DNA of 64,000 bases from Collybia mongolica (taxonomy: Eukaryota > Basidiomycota > Agaricomycetes > Agaricales > Clitocybaceae), in NCBI GenBank assembly GCA_013420905.1, contig JAAXNY010000004.1, positions 4,712,001 to 4,776,000 on the forward strand, in the 5' to 3' direction. The position numbers and the translations under genes were made by a program. Of the stretch, positions 43,001-54,684 are shown one piece after another. The notes below the pieces were generated by a model. It made no database searches. It had not been told where the DNA came from and saw only the letters and a program-made list of their open reading frames with translations. The stretch's first letter is position 1. Every line of letters begins with the position of its first letter.

Positions 43001-45154
43001 TCTTTGAATTTTCAATCAGACAAATTTGATTTGATCGGTGGTGTTCCTGTCTCTTTTAACGCTTCGATTGATTTTGCAAACAACTCATCTTCTTCAACTG
43101 ATTTCTTTAGGTCTTCTTGTAAACCTATATCAATCATTTTGATGAAAATGTCATCTGGTAGAAGGATCCGGTCTTCGTTGTCTGTGTCTTCTGTACTGAC
43201 ATAGTCTGATCTTCTTGATAAAGCATCGGATTGTATCATTTGTGTTCCGGGTGTGTGTACAAGTTTCAGATCAAATTGTGACAGGAACAAGCTCCATCCT
43301 GCTTGTCGTCGATTCAATTTTTGTGCCGTTCGGAAGTACATCAGGTTCTTGTGATCTGACAGAATTACTGTGGGAAATTGTGATCCTTCAAGGTAATGTC
43401 TCCATGTTTTCAAGGCTCGAATGATAAGCATCTGATTTGATGTGAAATGGTTTGGTTTTATCTGGCATCATGAGAACAGGTGATTTTAGGAATTTCTGTT
43501 TCAATCCGTCGAATGCTTCTTGACATTCTTGAGTCCATTTCCATTTGATGTCTTTTCTTGTCAGATTTGTTAATGGTCTACTAAGTTTGGCATAGTGTCC
43601 GATGAATTTTCGGTAAAAGTTTGCAAATCCAAGGAATGATTGGACTTGTTTCACTGTTGTTGGTGCTGGCCAATCTGCGATTCCTGCTAACTTTGTTGGT
43701 TCCATGCCTATTTTGTTTTCTCTGATAACTAATCCAAGGTATTCAAGTTCTGTGGCTTTGAATACACATTTGTCCAGATCTAGGTATAAATTGTTTTCCT
43801 TTAATTTATCCAAGACTTTCATGGTTTTTTGTCGTAGATTGTTGATGTTGTTGGAGGAAATTAAAATGTCATCCATGTATATCAGGATCCATCCTTCATC
43901 AATTTCTATTGCATAGATATCGTTCATCATGTTCTGGAATGTCGCCGGTGAATTGCATAAACCGAAAAACATAACAAGAGGTTTGAATAATCCTCTGTTA
44001 GTTTTGAATGCTGCTTTCCATTCATCGCCTTCTTTGATTCGGACATTGTTGTATCCCCATCGTAAATCCAGTTTTGTGAAGTATTTGGCCCCTTTCAGTT
44101 TGTCAAGAAGTTCTCCTACAAGTGGTAAAGGGTATGCGTTCTTTACTGTTCCTTCATTTAATCTTCTGTAGTCTTGAGTTGGTTGAAGTTTTGCTGAGTC
44201 TTTCTTTGATACAAAGAAAAAGGGTGATGCTTGTGGGGATTTTGATGGTCGGATATATCCTTTCCGCAGATTTTCGTCAATGAATTCGTCCAATTTTCCT
44301 TGTTCCGCTGGACTAATGGGATAGATCTTACAGTCTTTTGGAATGAAGTCTGGTTTTAGATCTAATGCATGGTCCCATGACCATTGTATTGGCATTCTTT
44401 CCAAATTTGTTTTGTCAAATAATGACGCGTATTTCTGGTAAAATTCTGGTAGTGTCTTCTTTGGCTTTTGATCTTTGATTTCTGCCTTGTGTTCCAGTTC
44501 CTGTGAAATCAATGTTTTTGCATTTATCCAGATGGATTCTTCTTCGTTGTCTTCTGGATAGATGTATGTCCTGAGTAAGTTGACTTCATGTTCATCATCT
44601 TCTTCATCGATTCCTAAAAGAATTGGCTGCCAATCTTCAAGGGGTTGGTTCCTTGGGATTTCTTCTAGATGTTCTTCCTGTATTTCTGTTACCATTGCCT
44701 TGGGGTATTGCCGTTTTTGCTTCATCTGTCGGATTTCTAAATTCTTTCCGATTGCTTCCGATAGAACTCCTTTCTTGATACTTGGTCCGAAGTCAAATGT
44801 TCCTTTCTCCCAATCAATTTTGGGGTTATGCTGTTTTAACCATGGTAGTCCGAGGATAATGTTTTCTTTCCCGAGTCTGCTAACTAGTAGTCGGATTCTG
44901 ATTTCTTCATCTCCGATTCGAATCTTGGTCCATACACAGTCTGTGATGTTCCCTGATTTGTTCTTTGTCCCATCTACGTTTCTGACCAAAATTGATTTTC
45001 TCAGTGGAGTTGTCTTTATTTTGTTTTCTTCGACAAATGTTTTGTCAATAAAGATTCCTCCGGCTCCACAATCAATGAGTCCAATTGCTGGAATTTCGAC
45101 GTTTTTCTGTTCTTCAATCACTGTAATTGAGATAGATAATGATTGTTGATTCAT
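43001..45154 (-). pseudogene. Element C protease, reverse transcriptase and truncated RNase H
   Basis: One 588-codon frame (45154-43388) holds protease IPAIGLIDCGAGGIFID with RIRIGDEEIRI (CGA kept where B has TGA), the reverse transcriptase motifs SPQASPFFFVSKK, KLDLRWGYNNVRI and IYMDDILISS, and the start of RNase H. It then hits the same 40-residue RNase H loss as in B, with LIIRALKTWRHYLEG in the next frame (43431-43012). Reverse transcriptase and protease look complete; RNase H does not. Confidence 0.88.
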
Positions 45155-45239
45155 CTCTCCTAAAATTACAGGTGACAGTGTAACAGAATAGTTCTCGGCA
45201 GGTACTAACGTCGATTCAGTCTGCCTCTTTAAAAACCCT

Positions 45240-46443
45240 CGTCTTCCATATTCTTTAAGGCAATATCCTTTTTGTCTTCATCTAATTCTGCCATAAGAGA
45301 TCTGATTTTCATGTAGGTGTCTTTGCCTTTCATTGGTAATTTTGGTTCCTCCTTTCATGGAGTTTGAGGAATTGAACCTCCTGCTTTGTGATCAGATGCT
45401 TGATGTCCAAATTTATGGCATTCAAAGCATAATCCTCGTTTCATATGTTCGTCTCTTTCTTGAATGGTCAATCAATCTATATCCATTGCATTTGGATCTT
45501 TGTTTGGGACATATTTGGGGTTGTTTTGTTGGAAATTATATTTTTTTTCATTGTTTCCTCCTGTTGGCTTTCCTGTGTTTCCTTTGATTCGTGCTACAAC
45601 TGATTTTGCATGTCTGTACTGGGTGTCAAATATGGATGCTTTCTGGTACCAGCCCTTAATGGTGGTAGGTGGGTTATCCATCGTCAAAATTTTCTGCATC
45701 AGGGAAGGGGGTATTCCTTCCATGAAGTACTCAACGAGTGCTTTGCTTTCGGTGATCTGACTTTCTGATGCGGCTGATTTGAATTCTGCAATGTAGTTGT
45801 CTGCTGTCATGTTTCCTGTCATGCGCAGCGTTTTCAGGGTTTGTCTTGCGTCTCCTGCTTTGTCTGGTGTAGAGAACGCTTCTTCGACGGTTGCTATGAA
45901 ATCTGTAAAGGTTCCTGGGTGGGTACTATTTTCTCCATACCAGGATTTCTTCCATGGTCCCGCTGTTCCTCCTTTCATGTATGAGAGCACGTAAAGGATT
46001 TTCTTCCATTCCGTGTCATAAATTCTATCATTTGCTTGCAAGTACATTTTGCAATCAAGGATGAAGTCCTTTGTCATTCTTTGGTTTCCATCAAAGATAT
46101 TTGGCGAACTGAGTTTGATCTCAGTGGGTTTTCGTTCATCTGCCATTTCTACGTCAGAGTCGGGTGGTATCGGAGAGTCTGGTGATTCGGGTTTCGGTGG
46201 TTTCTCTGGTTCCTTTCCTTTGGAACTTTCTGCCTTTGGTTTCGGTGTGGTGGGCATTTCTACTGTTTGTGTGACTACTGAGAGTCTTGGTTGTTCTTCT
46301 GCATCTTGGAAGTTCTTCTGCATCTTGGAAGTCTTCGTTGCTAAAGGCGCTTTGCCTACTGCTGCTCACAGGCTTTAATCCGTATCATGGTGCCATTGCG
46401 TCTGAACCTTAATAGGTTGATGATTCTGATCAGCTTGACCTTT
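45240..46443 (-). pseudogene. Element C gag
   Basis: Frame 46323-45472 (283 codons) with FILDCKMYLQANDRIYD, LSYMKGGTAGPWKKSW, NYIAEFKSAASES and a basic tail (GNTGKPTGGNNEKKYNF), ending at TGA after NAMDID where Arg is expected. The frame continues to the CFECHKFGHQASDH knuckle. A 19-bp duplication (CTTCTGCATCTTGGAAG) near 46295-46330 lies in the N-terminal part. Confidence 0.8.
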
Positions 46444-46914
46444 TCTTATGGCTGTTTAGGCCTTATCCTCTAGATCAGTCTGGTTTATTGTTCGTTCACT
46501 ATAGACCATTGACTTTGTAAGTCTAACGTCCAATGACTCTCTCAGTAGCGCTAAAGTCAGATCGTTGAATCAGAGATGCACTACTCCCTTCATAAGGCAA
46601 GTAGGATCGAGCTTCGCGTCAAGAGATAGGAGTGAATAAGGTTGATTCAGCTAGGTCAAGCTAAAGAGCTAGCTAAGCTAAACTATCCGTATATATATGT
46701 AAGAGTCCAATAAGCGTGGTTTACGCTATTGGTTATAGATAAAGGAATGAGTAAGCTAAGATGAGAATGAGTAAGCATAATTCAAAGGATGAATAAGCAT
46801 GGGAAAAGAAGTACATATATGGGCCTTTGAAAGATAAGAGTCAATAAGTATCCAGCAATCAGTAGTATGTAAGAAAAGAAATGATAAGGGCACGTGAGTA
46901 GGGAATTTGTAACA
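46444..46914 (-). repeat. Element C 5' LTR (right)
   Basis: 471-bp partner of 41821-42291, about three differences, followed by duplicated GAGAC. Confidence 0.9.
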
Positions 46915-46969
46915 GAGACTGCCTGCATGAAACCCATTGGTGCTAGCATATAGTATAGAATTTTGTAGT

Positions 46970-46977
46970 TATAAAAG
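46970..46977 (+). promoter_or_regulatory. TATA box of the small secreted protein gene
   Basis: TATAAAAG 87 bp before the ATG at 47057, only about 50 bp beyond the end of the transposon cluster. Confidence 0.5.
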
Positions 46978-47056
46978 CACAACCAATCCTGCAAGCAAAA
47001 GTAAGTCAAACACTTCCAACAACTTCTTGCCACAAAGCATCTTAAGCCTACTTGAA

Positions 47057-47353
47057 ATGAAGCTCCTCTACTCTATTCTGTCCCTTGTTTCCCTCACCAG
47101 CACAACCACCGTCTTTCCCAGTGAGGCAACCGACTGCTCGTCCCCCATTGCTCCCATATCCTCTTGCAGTGACACTGGTCTTGCCAACTATAACATCAGA
47201 TCAGCAAGGGTCGACTTTGGGGAAGCCACTGCACGGTTCTATCATGAACACAACTGCACAGGAGTTTTCTTATCCTATGCGTCTGATCAGTCTTGCGTCA
47301 AGTTCACTCAGTGGGCCCCAAAATGCGTCAGGATCTTCCGTGGAACTTGTTAG
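47057..47353 (+). CDS. Small secreted cysteine-rich protein, 98 aa
   Basis: A single-exon frame from ATG 47057 to TAG. Residues 1-24 (MKLLYSILSLVSLTSTTTVF...) form a clear signal peptide. The mature part has six cysteines (TDC, SSC, NC, SC, KC, GTC) and a motif ARFYHEHNCTGVFLSYAS ... CVKFTQWAPKCVRI that recalls small crystallin-like secreted fungal proteins (FYxxxNCxG ... SVRI). Extracellular or cell-wall role is likely; the family is only suggested. A TATA box precedes it. It is the first intact host gene to the right of the transposon nest. Confidence 0.72.
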   Translation: MKLLYSILSLVSLTSTTTVFPSEATDCSSPIAPISSCSDTGLANYNIRSARVDFGEATARFYHEHNCTGVFLSYASDQSCVKFTQWAPKCVRIFRGTC

Positions 47354-49409
47354 ACGCAGGTGAGAACCTATTCTTTGTTTGCTAAGCTCATAGCCTGACG
47401 ATGATCAGGCATTTATGTGTTGTAAATCCATCACAGAGAACTCTCCCCGTAATTGAGAGATAAGATTATGTAGCCATGAATGTATTTGAATGTAACTCAT
47501 CCCGAATTGATGTGCTAAAGAACTACAATGTGCCAACAAAGATAATGTTGTGATCGATCAGTAGGTGTAGATAATTGTTGGCCCATAAGACGCTCATACC
47601 CTCAGCAACCCCCCGTAATTGCGCCAAATACAGTCTATCTCCATGATGATCTAGCATAGCACTATGCCACATGGTACTAATTCTCTTTGGTTCCGAGCGC
47701 TCCGCAATTTGACCCCGAAATGGAGAATCATTCAGGTGTTATATGTGCCTTCCAAGATGGATTAGCATGGCACCAACCTATTATAAATCCTGTGTGTTTC
47801 CGAGAGGTCCCAGCTTTTGATTCCTATAATCCTCATCCCCTGACAATCCTACTAACTGGACCCAGAAGATTGCAATGGAGGTCAATGGTGCATCAGTAAA
47901 CTGGCAAATTAATTTCCGGGTTTCCACTGGTTTCTGTTGGTTTTCAGGTTTCCGAGAACTTGGAAACCCAGAAACCAGGAAACCTGCACCACCCTACACA
48001 AAGCACCAAACAACCCATGTCGCTACGAGCTACCAATAAATTCATGAGTGTGATGATCAATGAAATGGTTTACAAAGAAGGAATTAAAGCTGTCCAATGT
48101 GTCATGATGAGAAAAATCATCAGGTACCCTAGTGCTACCGCATAGATCAGTCAGCAATTTCAGCATACTGCGAAGATTTGTACATTCCTTCAAGCCCTCA
48201 GAAAGCATAGTTCCTTCACAGTTGTTCATACGTGTTTGTTTACTCATTATGTGCCCTCGCCATACTATTTTCCATCTTCCTATACCCTTGTAGATAGCAT
48301 GTGCCATAGAACATGACGTACAACCGAAGTTTCCGAGGTTTCGGTAAGTTTCCCAGGTTTCCGCTCTGGTGTATCCAGATAGGTTTCCAAGAAAATGGAC
48401 CTGGGTTGCCAAGTACCCAAGTTTCTGGGTTTTTGCTGGTTTCCGCTGGTTGCTCAAGTTGAGCAACCTCCAGAAACTAAAACGCCCGATTACTGATGTG
48501 GCATAGCCACAAACACGTTAGCATCGCACCATCATTTTAGTAATTTTTTAACTTTGTCCTATAACTACTGGAGAAATGTCAAGAATTTGCTAGGCTGTGG
48601 TGAGCCCCCACCTCATGCGCCGGGTGTAGATAATCTCTGCGATGATCAAAAATAGCCACAACCGGGACTCCACTGTCGAGTTCACTCTATCTAGAAGAGC
48701 TTCGAGGACATGGCGCGTAGCGCCACAGTGCATCAACCGCCGAGAGTCCCAGCGGCACGGCAGGCACTGGTAACATTAGGGTTACTTGGGGGTTTTCGGA
48801 TAGGTGTGGCGTTCAAATTTGATGTTTCTGGGACCGGGAACGCCATGGTTGGGTTCATATCGGCAGAGGAAGTCAGGCAAGGACAAGGCGTGTTTCTTTT
48901 TTCTTGGCGTCAGTTTTACGCTAACTATGCCTGGAAAACTGTTAATCTGCTTGATCCTCTTCCAATCTCAAGGGATGGTTAACGAAAAAGGTATTTGATG
49001 TACGTGCGCAGACTATTTCCATCCGATGGCCGCGCCTTTGGTTGTTCCTTTCTTTTATTGGCAGACCCTCCTCAATTACCCTTTCGCATTAATTATACGT
49101 GGGCGTCCGCCGAAACGCCATCCTAAGCCACGACATGTACCACATGTGGTTCGTCCAACTGTTCTTCACCATCCCCGATTCCCGCGAACTCGAAACCACC
49201 TCCCCTTCGCTTTACCTGACAAAGTTATTCGTCTTTTAAAATACATTAACTTGAGGCATGACTTTGTCCTTACACAACCTAGGCTCTGCTCACTTACTTC
49301 CGTACCAGGAGCAGCAAGAGCCTCGGCACCGGCTATTGAAAATAAGCGGACCACATACGTCATAGTCTCATGCACACATGTCCGTCCAACGCTCATCTCC
49401 ATCTCAACC
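47354..49409. other. Mostly non-coding DNA with a GGTTTCC-rich block
   Basis: Between 47910 and 48480 the motif GGTTTCC (or GGAAACC) occurs many times, in both orientations at the two ends (47915-47990 and 48325-48455), suggesting a small inverted-end element or MITE-like remnant. Elsewhere only isolated frames are found (+ 48710-48982, no motifs or introns). The last few hundred bases are the promoter side of the gene at 49410. Confidence 0.4.
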
Positions 49410-49993
49410 ATGTCGGATTCACTGTCAAGCTGGACAAAAACTAATTTCACTACTTTATATGAAACATCTTCCAATACGTTGAGTCTGCAGCTGGATCAGT
49501 CCTTCGATTCAGTGTTCTCCTCGATGGTGGAAGTCTTTGTCAATCATGTTCCCACCACTCGAGACCAGTTGAAACAGAGCATACGGGACCGTGGCTCCGC
49601 AGCGACGAGAGCGGCTATAGAATGGAAGGATATAGTTGAAGTTTCTGAAGGAGACGTCCCACAAGAAGTAGGTTGGATGTAATCTGACCTTGCTCATGAT
49701 TCACCTCGTGGAATAGGGTGTTGTTGCAGGGTCCTTTGTCGTGACACGGTCCCTCAAGTTCAGGATTCGTGCCGCTCCGGCGCAGACAAATAACCAAACG
49801 GTATTCAGTGCAAGGTGCGTACTGGATAGTGAAAAAACGCAATATATGGTGACTGACCGATTCTTATTCGATCTGAAGGATCACGCAGGATCCCGCTGTC
49901 AACGACGGAGACCGGCGTCGAATTGTCCAACTTTTCATCACATCAGTAGACAAGGCAGCTCCGATTCGTCTGCAAGGTTCTCCCGATACCTAG
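49410..49993 (+). CDS. NTF2/SnoaL-like small protein, 3 exons, 156 aa
   Basis: Exons 49410-49667, 49717-49814 and 49879-49993 join in frame (phases 0 and 2) to 157 codons ending TAG. The product has TNFTTLYETSSNTLSLQLDQ at the N-terminus, VNHVPTTRDQLKQSIRDRG, then VVAGSFVVTRSLKFRIRAAP and RRRIVQLFITSVDKAAPI. This is the helix plus curved sheet pattern of NTF2-like proteins found often in mushrooms; no catalytic residues can be named. The upstream in-frame extension to 49026 has no support, so ATG 49410 is preferred. It converges on the DUF6593-like gene with about 330 bp between. Confidence 0.68.
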
Positions 49994-50327
49994 ATATAAG
50001 TGTCGTCTATTATTCGTAATTTTTGAGTCATTGGTGAACCATTGAAATCGGATTAGTGTGAGAACGTATGCAGGATGTTATAAAGCGAACCCGAATAGAA
50101 TCGAGTAGTGATCCTGCAAATGAAACGCAAGAATTTTGTACTTACTGACCCCTCATAATAAACCAAATGCTTTTGTTAGACCGTCTGCATCATCTCCTGC
50201 ATGTTACTGGCACAGAAATAAATGAAAATCAGATCTACCGTTTCCTCGCCTTGGTTCAGTATTCCTCCCCGCACGGTACGATCCCTTCCCGTCGAGTACT
50301 ACAGCAGTCAGCAACAACCCGAATTAC

Positions 50328-51060
50328 TTATGAAAACACGCCGGAGAACGGGAGGTTCAAGGATAATAAATCGCCCAATATCCCGTCCGAGAATCGAGAC
50401 CCTTCAATGATTTGCGAATGCATGAGGACAAGGATGATGAAAATGGAATCCGCGTCCGATACGGCCACTCTGAGCTTAGCTGCCTCCAGTTTGCCAAAAA
50501 TCCCTGAGCGATAAAGTTTGAACTCGGCGTCCACGGTCTCCGCTGGCGAATTGTTATAAACGGACCAAACCTACACTTGGTGTCAATCATACATCATCTA
50601 ATATACTTATTTGTACGGTTCTACCTTCCAAGACTTTGAGTCGGACGCATATTTTAACCGCCATTGCTTCTGGCCAAGAGTCCAGAGGTATGTGAGGGAC
50701 CTGGACATGAACAAGTTCGTTTACATGCTAAAAAAGTGAAATTTCCACATACCTGGGCCCGTTCTCCTTTCTTTTGAGATTACCAATGGGATACCTCACT
50801 CCATCCACCTCTATTGTACGATCTCTCCAATGTATTGCACCCCGTTTCCCCTGTGGACTTTTGAGCGTTGTCGTATCTGGTATGCCAGATCTCCCAGAGG
50901 CACTAATAAGTGTATATTTTGAGGATGTACCGATACCCGCTATGGTCGCGTTGTAATAGTCCCGTTTATTGTCCAAGGTGTAGTGCTGGCTGAGCGTACT
51001 TATCCATGAGTAGATGGAGCTTCTTAGCTGACGAATCATCGTATTACTTGTACGGATCAT
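50328..51060 (-). CDS. DUF6593-like protein, 3 exons, 208 aa
   Basis: Exons 51060-50753, 50700-50625 and 50570-50328 join (phases 2 and 0) to 209 codons. Sequence elements in order: HYTLDNKRDYYNATI, KYTLISASGRSGIPDTTTL, GAIHWRDRTIEVDGVRYPIG, TYLWTLGQKQWRLKY, AEFKLYRSGIFGKLEAAKL, ADSIFIILVLMHSQIIE. This order (strand with AxIxW, then YxWxL, then AxFxxxRxGIFG, then a long hydrophobic strand) is that of DUF6593 proteins, abundant in Agaricomycetes and of unknown function. No signal peptide. An upstream exon cannot be excluded; the start at 51060 is the first ATG in frame. Confidence 0.68.
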
Positions 51061-54000
51061 ACGGACACAGCCTTCAGGGACCGGATCATGAGAGGATGCA
51101 GTGATAGGGTGATATTTTCGGACCGGAGATGGAGGGAGGTTCGTCCGTCAAAGTTCCTGCCGCTGAAGGAGTGGGTGCTATATTATATTTTTGCTCACTG
51201 TACCTAGTTATCCAAGATGGTATTGAAACCGATGCTAGAGCAGCTCAGTCTGGAAGGGAACAAATCCGAGAAGTTGACGTGAAGTAGAAATTGGGGTAAA
51301 TTGAGTAAGTTATAAATATAACCCGGGTTGTTAAATTTCCAGTGACTTTCCAAAAAGATGAGGCTGTATTTGCTGTTCTGCGCAGCGGTTTTTCCGAGGT
51401 TGAAAATAGTGCTTATAAATACATGAGCCAGAGGATAACGAAAACAAAGTCTGTGCCCGTGTGGCGCTCCAAGGGTCGGGGCCACTTTTACGGTAAGTTA
51501 TGATACTCTGAGCACGGCACATTGACGTCTGGGAACGTTTACAAATGCGCGGTCTATGCCTGTTTTTTACCAAGTCAGTGGGTAATGGATACTAAGCATG
51601 AGAAAACGTTACCATGGACTCCACAGCATTCATTACAATATATTCCTCCCATATCTCTCCGAGCGCTATGCGCACTCCTTGGCACACGAGTTATGGTGTT
51701 CGTATACTCCTTTGAATAGCATCCTACCCATTGCAATGGGCCCTTGCACCTCCAGTTGTCCTGGCCCGGATAGGATGTGGGGAAGCGAGCGTTAAAGCGT
51801 TCAATGCGTCCAGACGAAAGGTCCAAAGCCGTAAACTGAGCTTCATGAGGGATATACCTAGGTCCTACACCATCCTGGGACTTTCTTTTTTTTGCAGCCA
51901 TGGAATGACGATTCAAGTATCCAGAATATCAAGGACAACAGTCAACATAGACTTGGAATTTTTTTAACCGGTTGACGGTCCGGAGTCCGAAGAACTCTGA
52001 GTCCAATCTCCGCCTAAATTCGGGCATCAGTCGACCGCTCCCCCAATTCTGAATTTCCTCCATAAAGCATGGGATGCCGGAGTCATTGTACCCTACGTCG
52101 TCCGGTGGCGCGAAGAACCTCTGTAACTTATTCGGTGGGGGGGGTTTAGAGGAGGGTAGTAAGAGGTTTGCGGTTGTTGAGGACCTTCGAGAACGACGTT
52201 GGGTAGAGGGAGGACGAAAGGTGAAAATTTGGAACCACTGGTTGCTTGCTTTCTTGCGTTATACCTCTGGCGCCTTTTCTGAATAGGATCAAATCGCAAA
52301 TCAATACATAATGTCGGGCGAGCGGTTCCACGTACGTTTTGCCCAGTGTTTGCTCATGCGATATTGTTCAGGATGATATTGCCCATCATTATCCCTCGAA
52401 CTTCGGAGATTGCGGCTCATGCCTTATATATGAAGATCGGTCATGATCTTGGACACCCTTGAGCTCATTTTGGGCTAGTTTGAGGCCAGAAAGGCGCTGG
52501 GAAGGATTGACACATCGACCTGAATCGAAATTCGCCTCTCGATAATGTAAGGCTGCCCATCCCAGACACCTTTTTGATTAACACCCTCACATGCCTTGAA
52601 AAGCGATACTTGTCGTTCTCAGGAAGATATAGGACGCTATACTTCGTTAATTTTGACCTATTCGCGGGCACTCGAATCACTGAGGGACTCTCTCCCAGTC
52701 CCAATTGGCATATTCTTTCTCACGTCGAGATGTCTAACACTTCTGCCCCGAGCGGGTTGATCCTTTTGAAACTTAGCTGCCTTCAAAACTTCCTCAATTC
52801 TTGTGTCGAAGTGAAATTATCACCTGCAAAGCCGAACGAGCCCCACAGGATATGTCCACCCGTGCTGTCACCAATGCTCATAGTAGGATTGAGGTTGGCG
52901 AAAGAGCCATATGTAGCATATGTAGAACATCCAACAGATATGTAATTGTTCCGCTTTTGCCGGGTCCGCTCGAACATTGACAGACGCGTTGTTTCCCCTT
53001 CTGCCCTTTGTTTCACCTCTTCCTGCACAAGCCTGCCTACAAGTCAATTAACCGAAAAGCTTTGTGACACCATTTTGTTACAGTTATCTAGTCTGGAGAA
53101 TAATCTTAGACTTTGGAGTGCATATATGTGCAAGAATTTCCCCAAGGTTACCAGCTCACCTAGGGGTTTGTTTGATTGCATAGATCGTGGTGGAAGTTTC
53201 GCAAGAGCTCTCCGCCAAGAATTTATGGCCATACTACCCACGGAACCCATCTAGCTCCTCACATGGACAGCCCAAGGGGCGACAGCGCTTTGCCGTAAGT
53301 AGCTCACCCGGGTACAGGATATACATAGCTATTGGCTCCGGGAATGCCCTCTCCAGAGCCCGAGCTAACGTACCACTTCTTGATGAATATCAAGTATCCT
53401 CATTTAGTGGTCTGTCAAAAGCAGATAACCAACTGTCCTAAGAAACCATATCCTTGACAGGACTTCCGCAGCTGCGTTCAATTTATTTCGCATGAAGTTG
53501 ATGTTCTTGATCCCCAAATACATTCGCCCCCAGTGAGTTCCTACCGCCCCGCGCAACGTTACATTCCACAGAGCGTCAATTTGACATATTTTGCGAAAGT
53601 TCATTCACTTTAGCACATTCACTACTATTCCATCAACTACCAACCACTCTCCCTTGGCCCTTCCATCTGTCATTATCTCTTCCATCTTACACAACCTATG
53701 TACCACTAATTCGAAGTTTGATCGGGCAACACGCCTGATTATTAGAACCTCGACATGAGCAATGACAGATTAGCACTGACATTTACGTTGTAAAATAGAC
53801 ACTGAATAATAAGAAATCATGCAACATGCAGTCATGGTTTTATGATTGAACTTTAATCAATAATCTTCCACTGTGATTCATTTATCGTACAGTACTTGCC
53901 TTAACACAACAATCCAATTTCGTTCACTCTGCGCTTCCAACCCGGGTATAATCGCTCGTCCACTTGTCACTGTAGGAGTCTGTGGGAGTATCTTCTTCAA

Positions 54001-54684
54001 TATTCTAGTATAATTCTCAAGTTCGCATTATACGTCCCGCTCGTACAGGCCATACGACTTATGGAGCAATCCTGAATTATTGATGCCCAGAAGGAATGCT
54101 CCGAACATTTTTGTACCACGCCAGCTATAAATGATGCCACCTAGGGTTTGGTGCGCGCTACATGTCAGATCGGCAATTTATGTCGGGCGTTGCATGAAAC
54201 CTACACACGCTCCGTGATTTTAAATCCTGCTAAGGGGATTTTTTGGGCACTAAGTAAGACCGAATGAAGGTATACGCGATTTCTCATGGATTTTAAATCA
54301 CCCTTGCACCTTGCCGGGTTTGACTGGTTAGATTGACCGTAATAAATATTGCTGATGTGCGATTATTCAATTTCAACCCCGATTGACATAGGGAATAGAT
54401 ACCCCAGGTTGAGTTTAGCAACGTAACCTATCGTATCTCAATGATGTTACCTTAACAGCTTGCGTACAGAATAGGGTTGCTGATGCATCAGGAAAATATG
54501 ACCTGCCTATGCCTCGAAGCTTGTCCATTTTTTGGCGGCGGTACCTGAACTGTGCCATCTTTCAAGGCAGTAGTTGATAACAAATCTACGCATTTGCCGA
54601 GAATATTCAGTCCAGGGCCAGATATAAGCACATCGTCATTATGTTTCTAACCTATCCGTGCACGTTATTCCCACTTTACTGACA
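51061..54684. other. Long stretch without a firmly supported gene
   Basis: Several open frames occur, but I could not join them into a gene. The best candidates are minus 51901-51730 (MAAKKRKSQDGVGPRYIPHE...) and minus 53028-52783 (QEEVKQRAEGETTRLSMFER ... YATYGSFANLNPTMS), both without recognised motifs. 53605-54650 shows nothing coding and includes the promoter of the receptor gene. A G-run (GGTGGGGGGGGTTTAG) lies near 52135. Confidence 0.35.

Larger units (their letters stand above)
41821..46914 (-). mobile_element. Gypsy retrotransposon C, same family as B, lacking integrase and chromodomain
   Basis: Flanked by perfect 5-bp GAGAC (41816-41820, 46915-46919), inserted in the leader of the truncated A copy. 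LTRs (471 bp; 41821-42291 and 46444-46914) differ at only about three positions, so the insertion is young. The right LTR starts TCTTATGG instead of TGTTATGG. Internally the extra zinc-knuckle frame is joined directly to RNase H at 43000, removing about 1.7 kb that in B holds integrase and chromodomain. It must have moved with enzymes supplied by another copy, or lost the part after insertion. Confidence 0.92.

Noticed and set aside
43704..44171. Plus-strand frames identical to those at 23575-24042
   Set aside because: Shadows of the reverse transcriptase frame; they are identical only because the DNA tract is.
48710..48982. Plus-strand frame MARSATVHQPP...
   Set aside because: No recognised motif, no splice partners, no homologous copy in the window; could not be supported as a gene.
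52574..52945. 123-codon plus-strand frame
   Set aside because: Opposite a minus frame of similar quality; neither could be joined to a gene or recognised.
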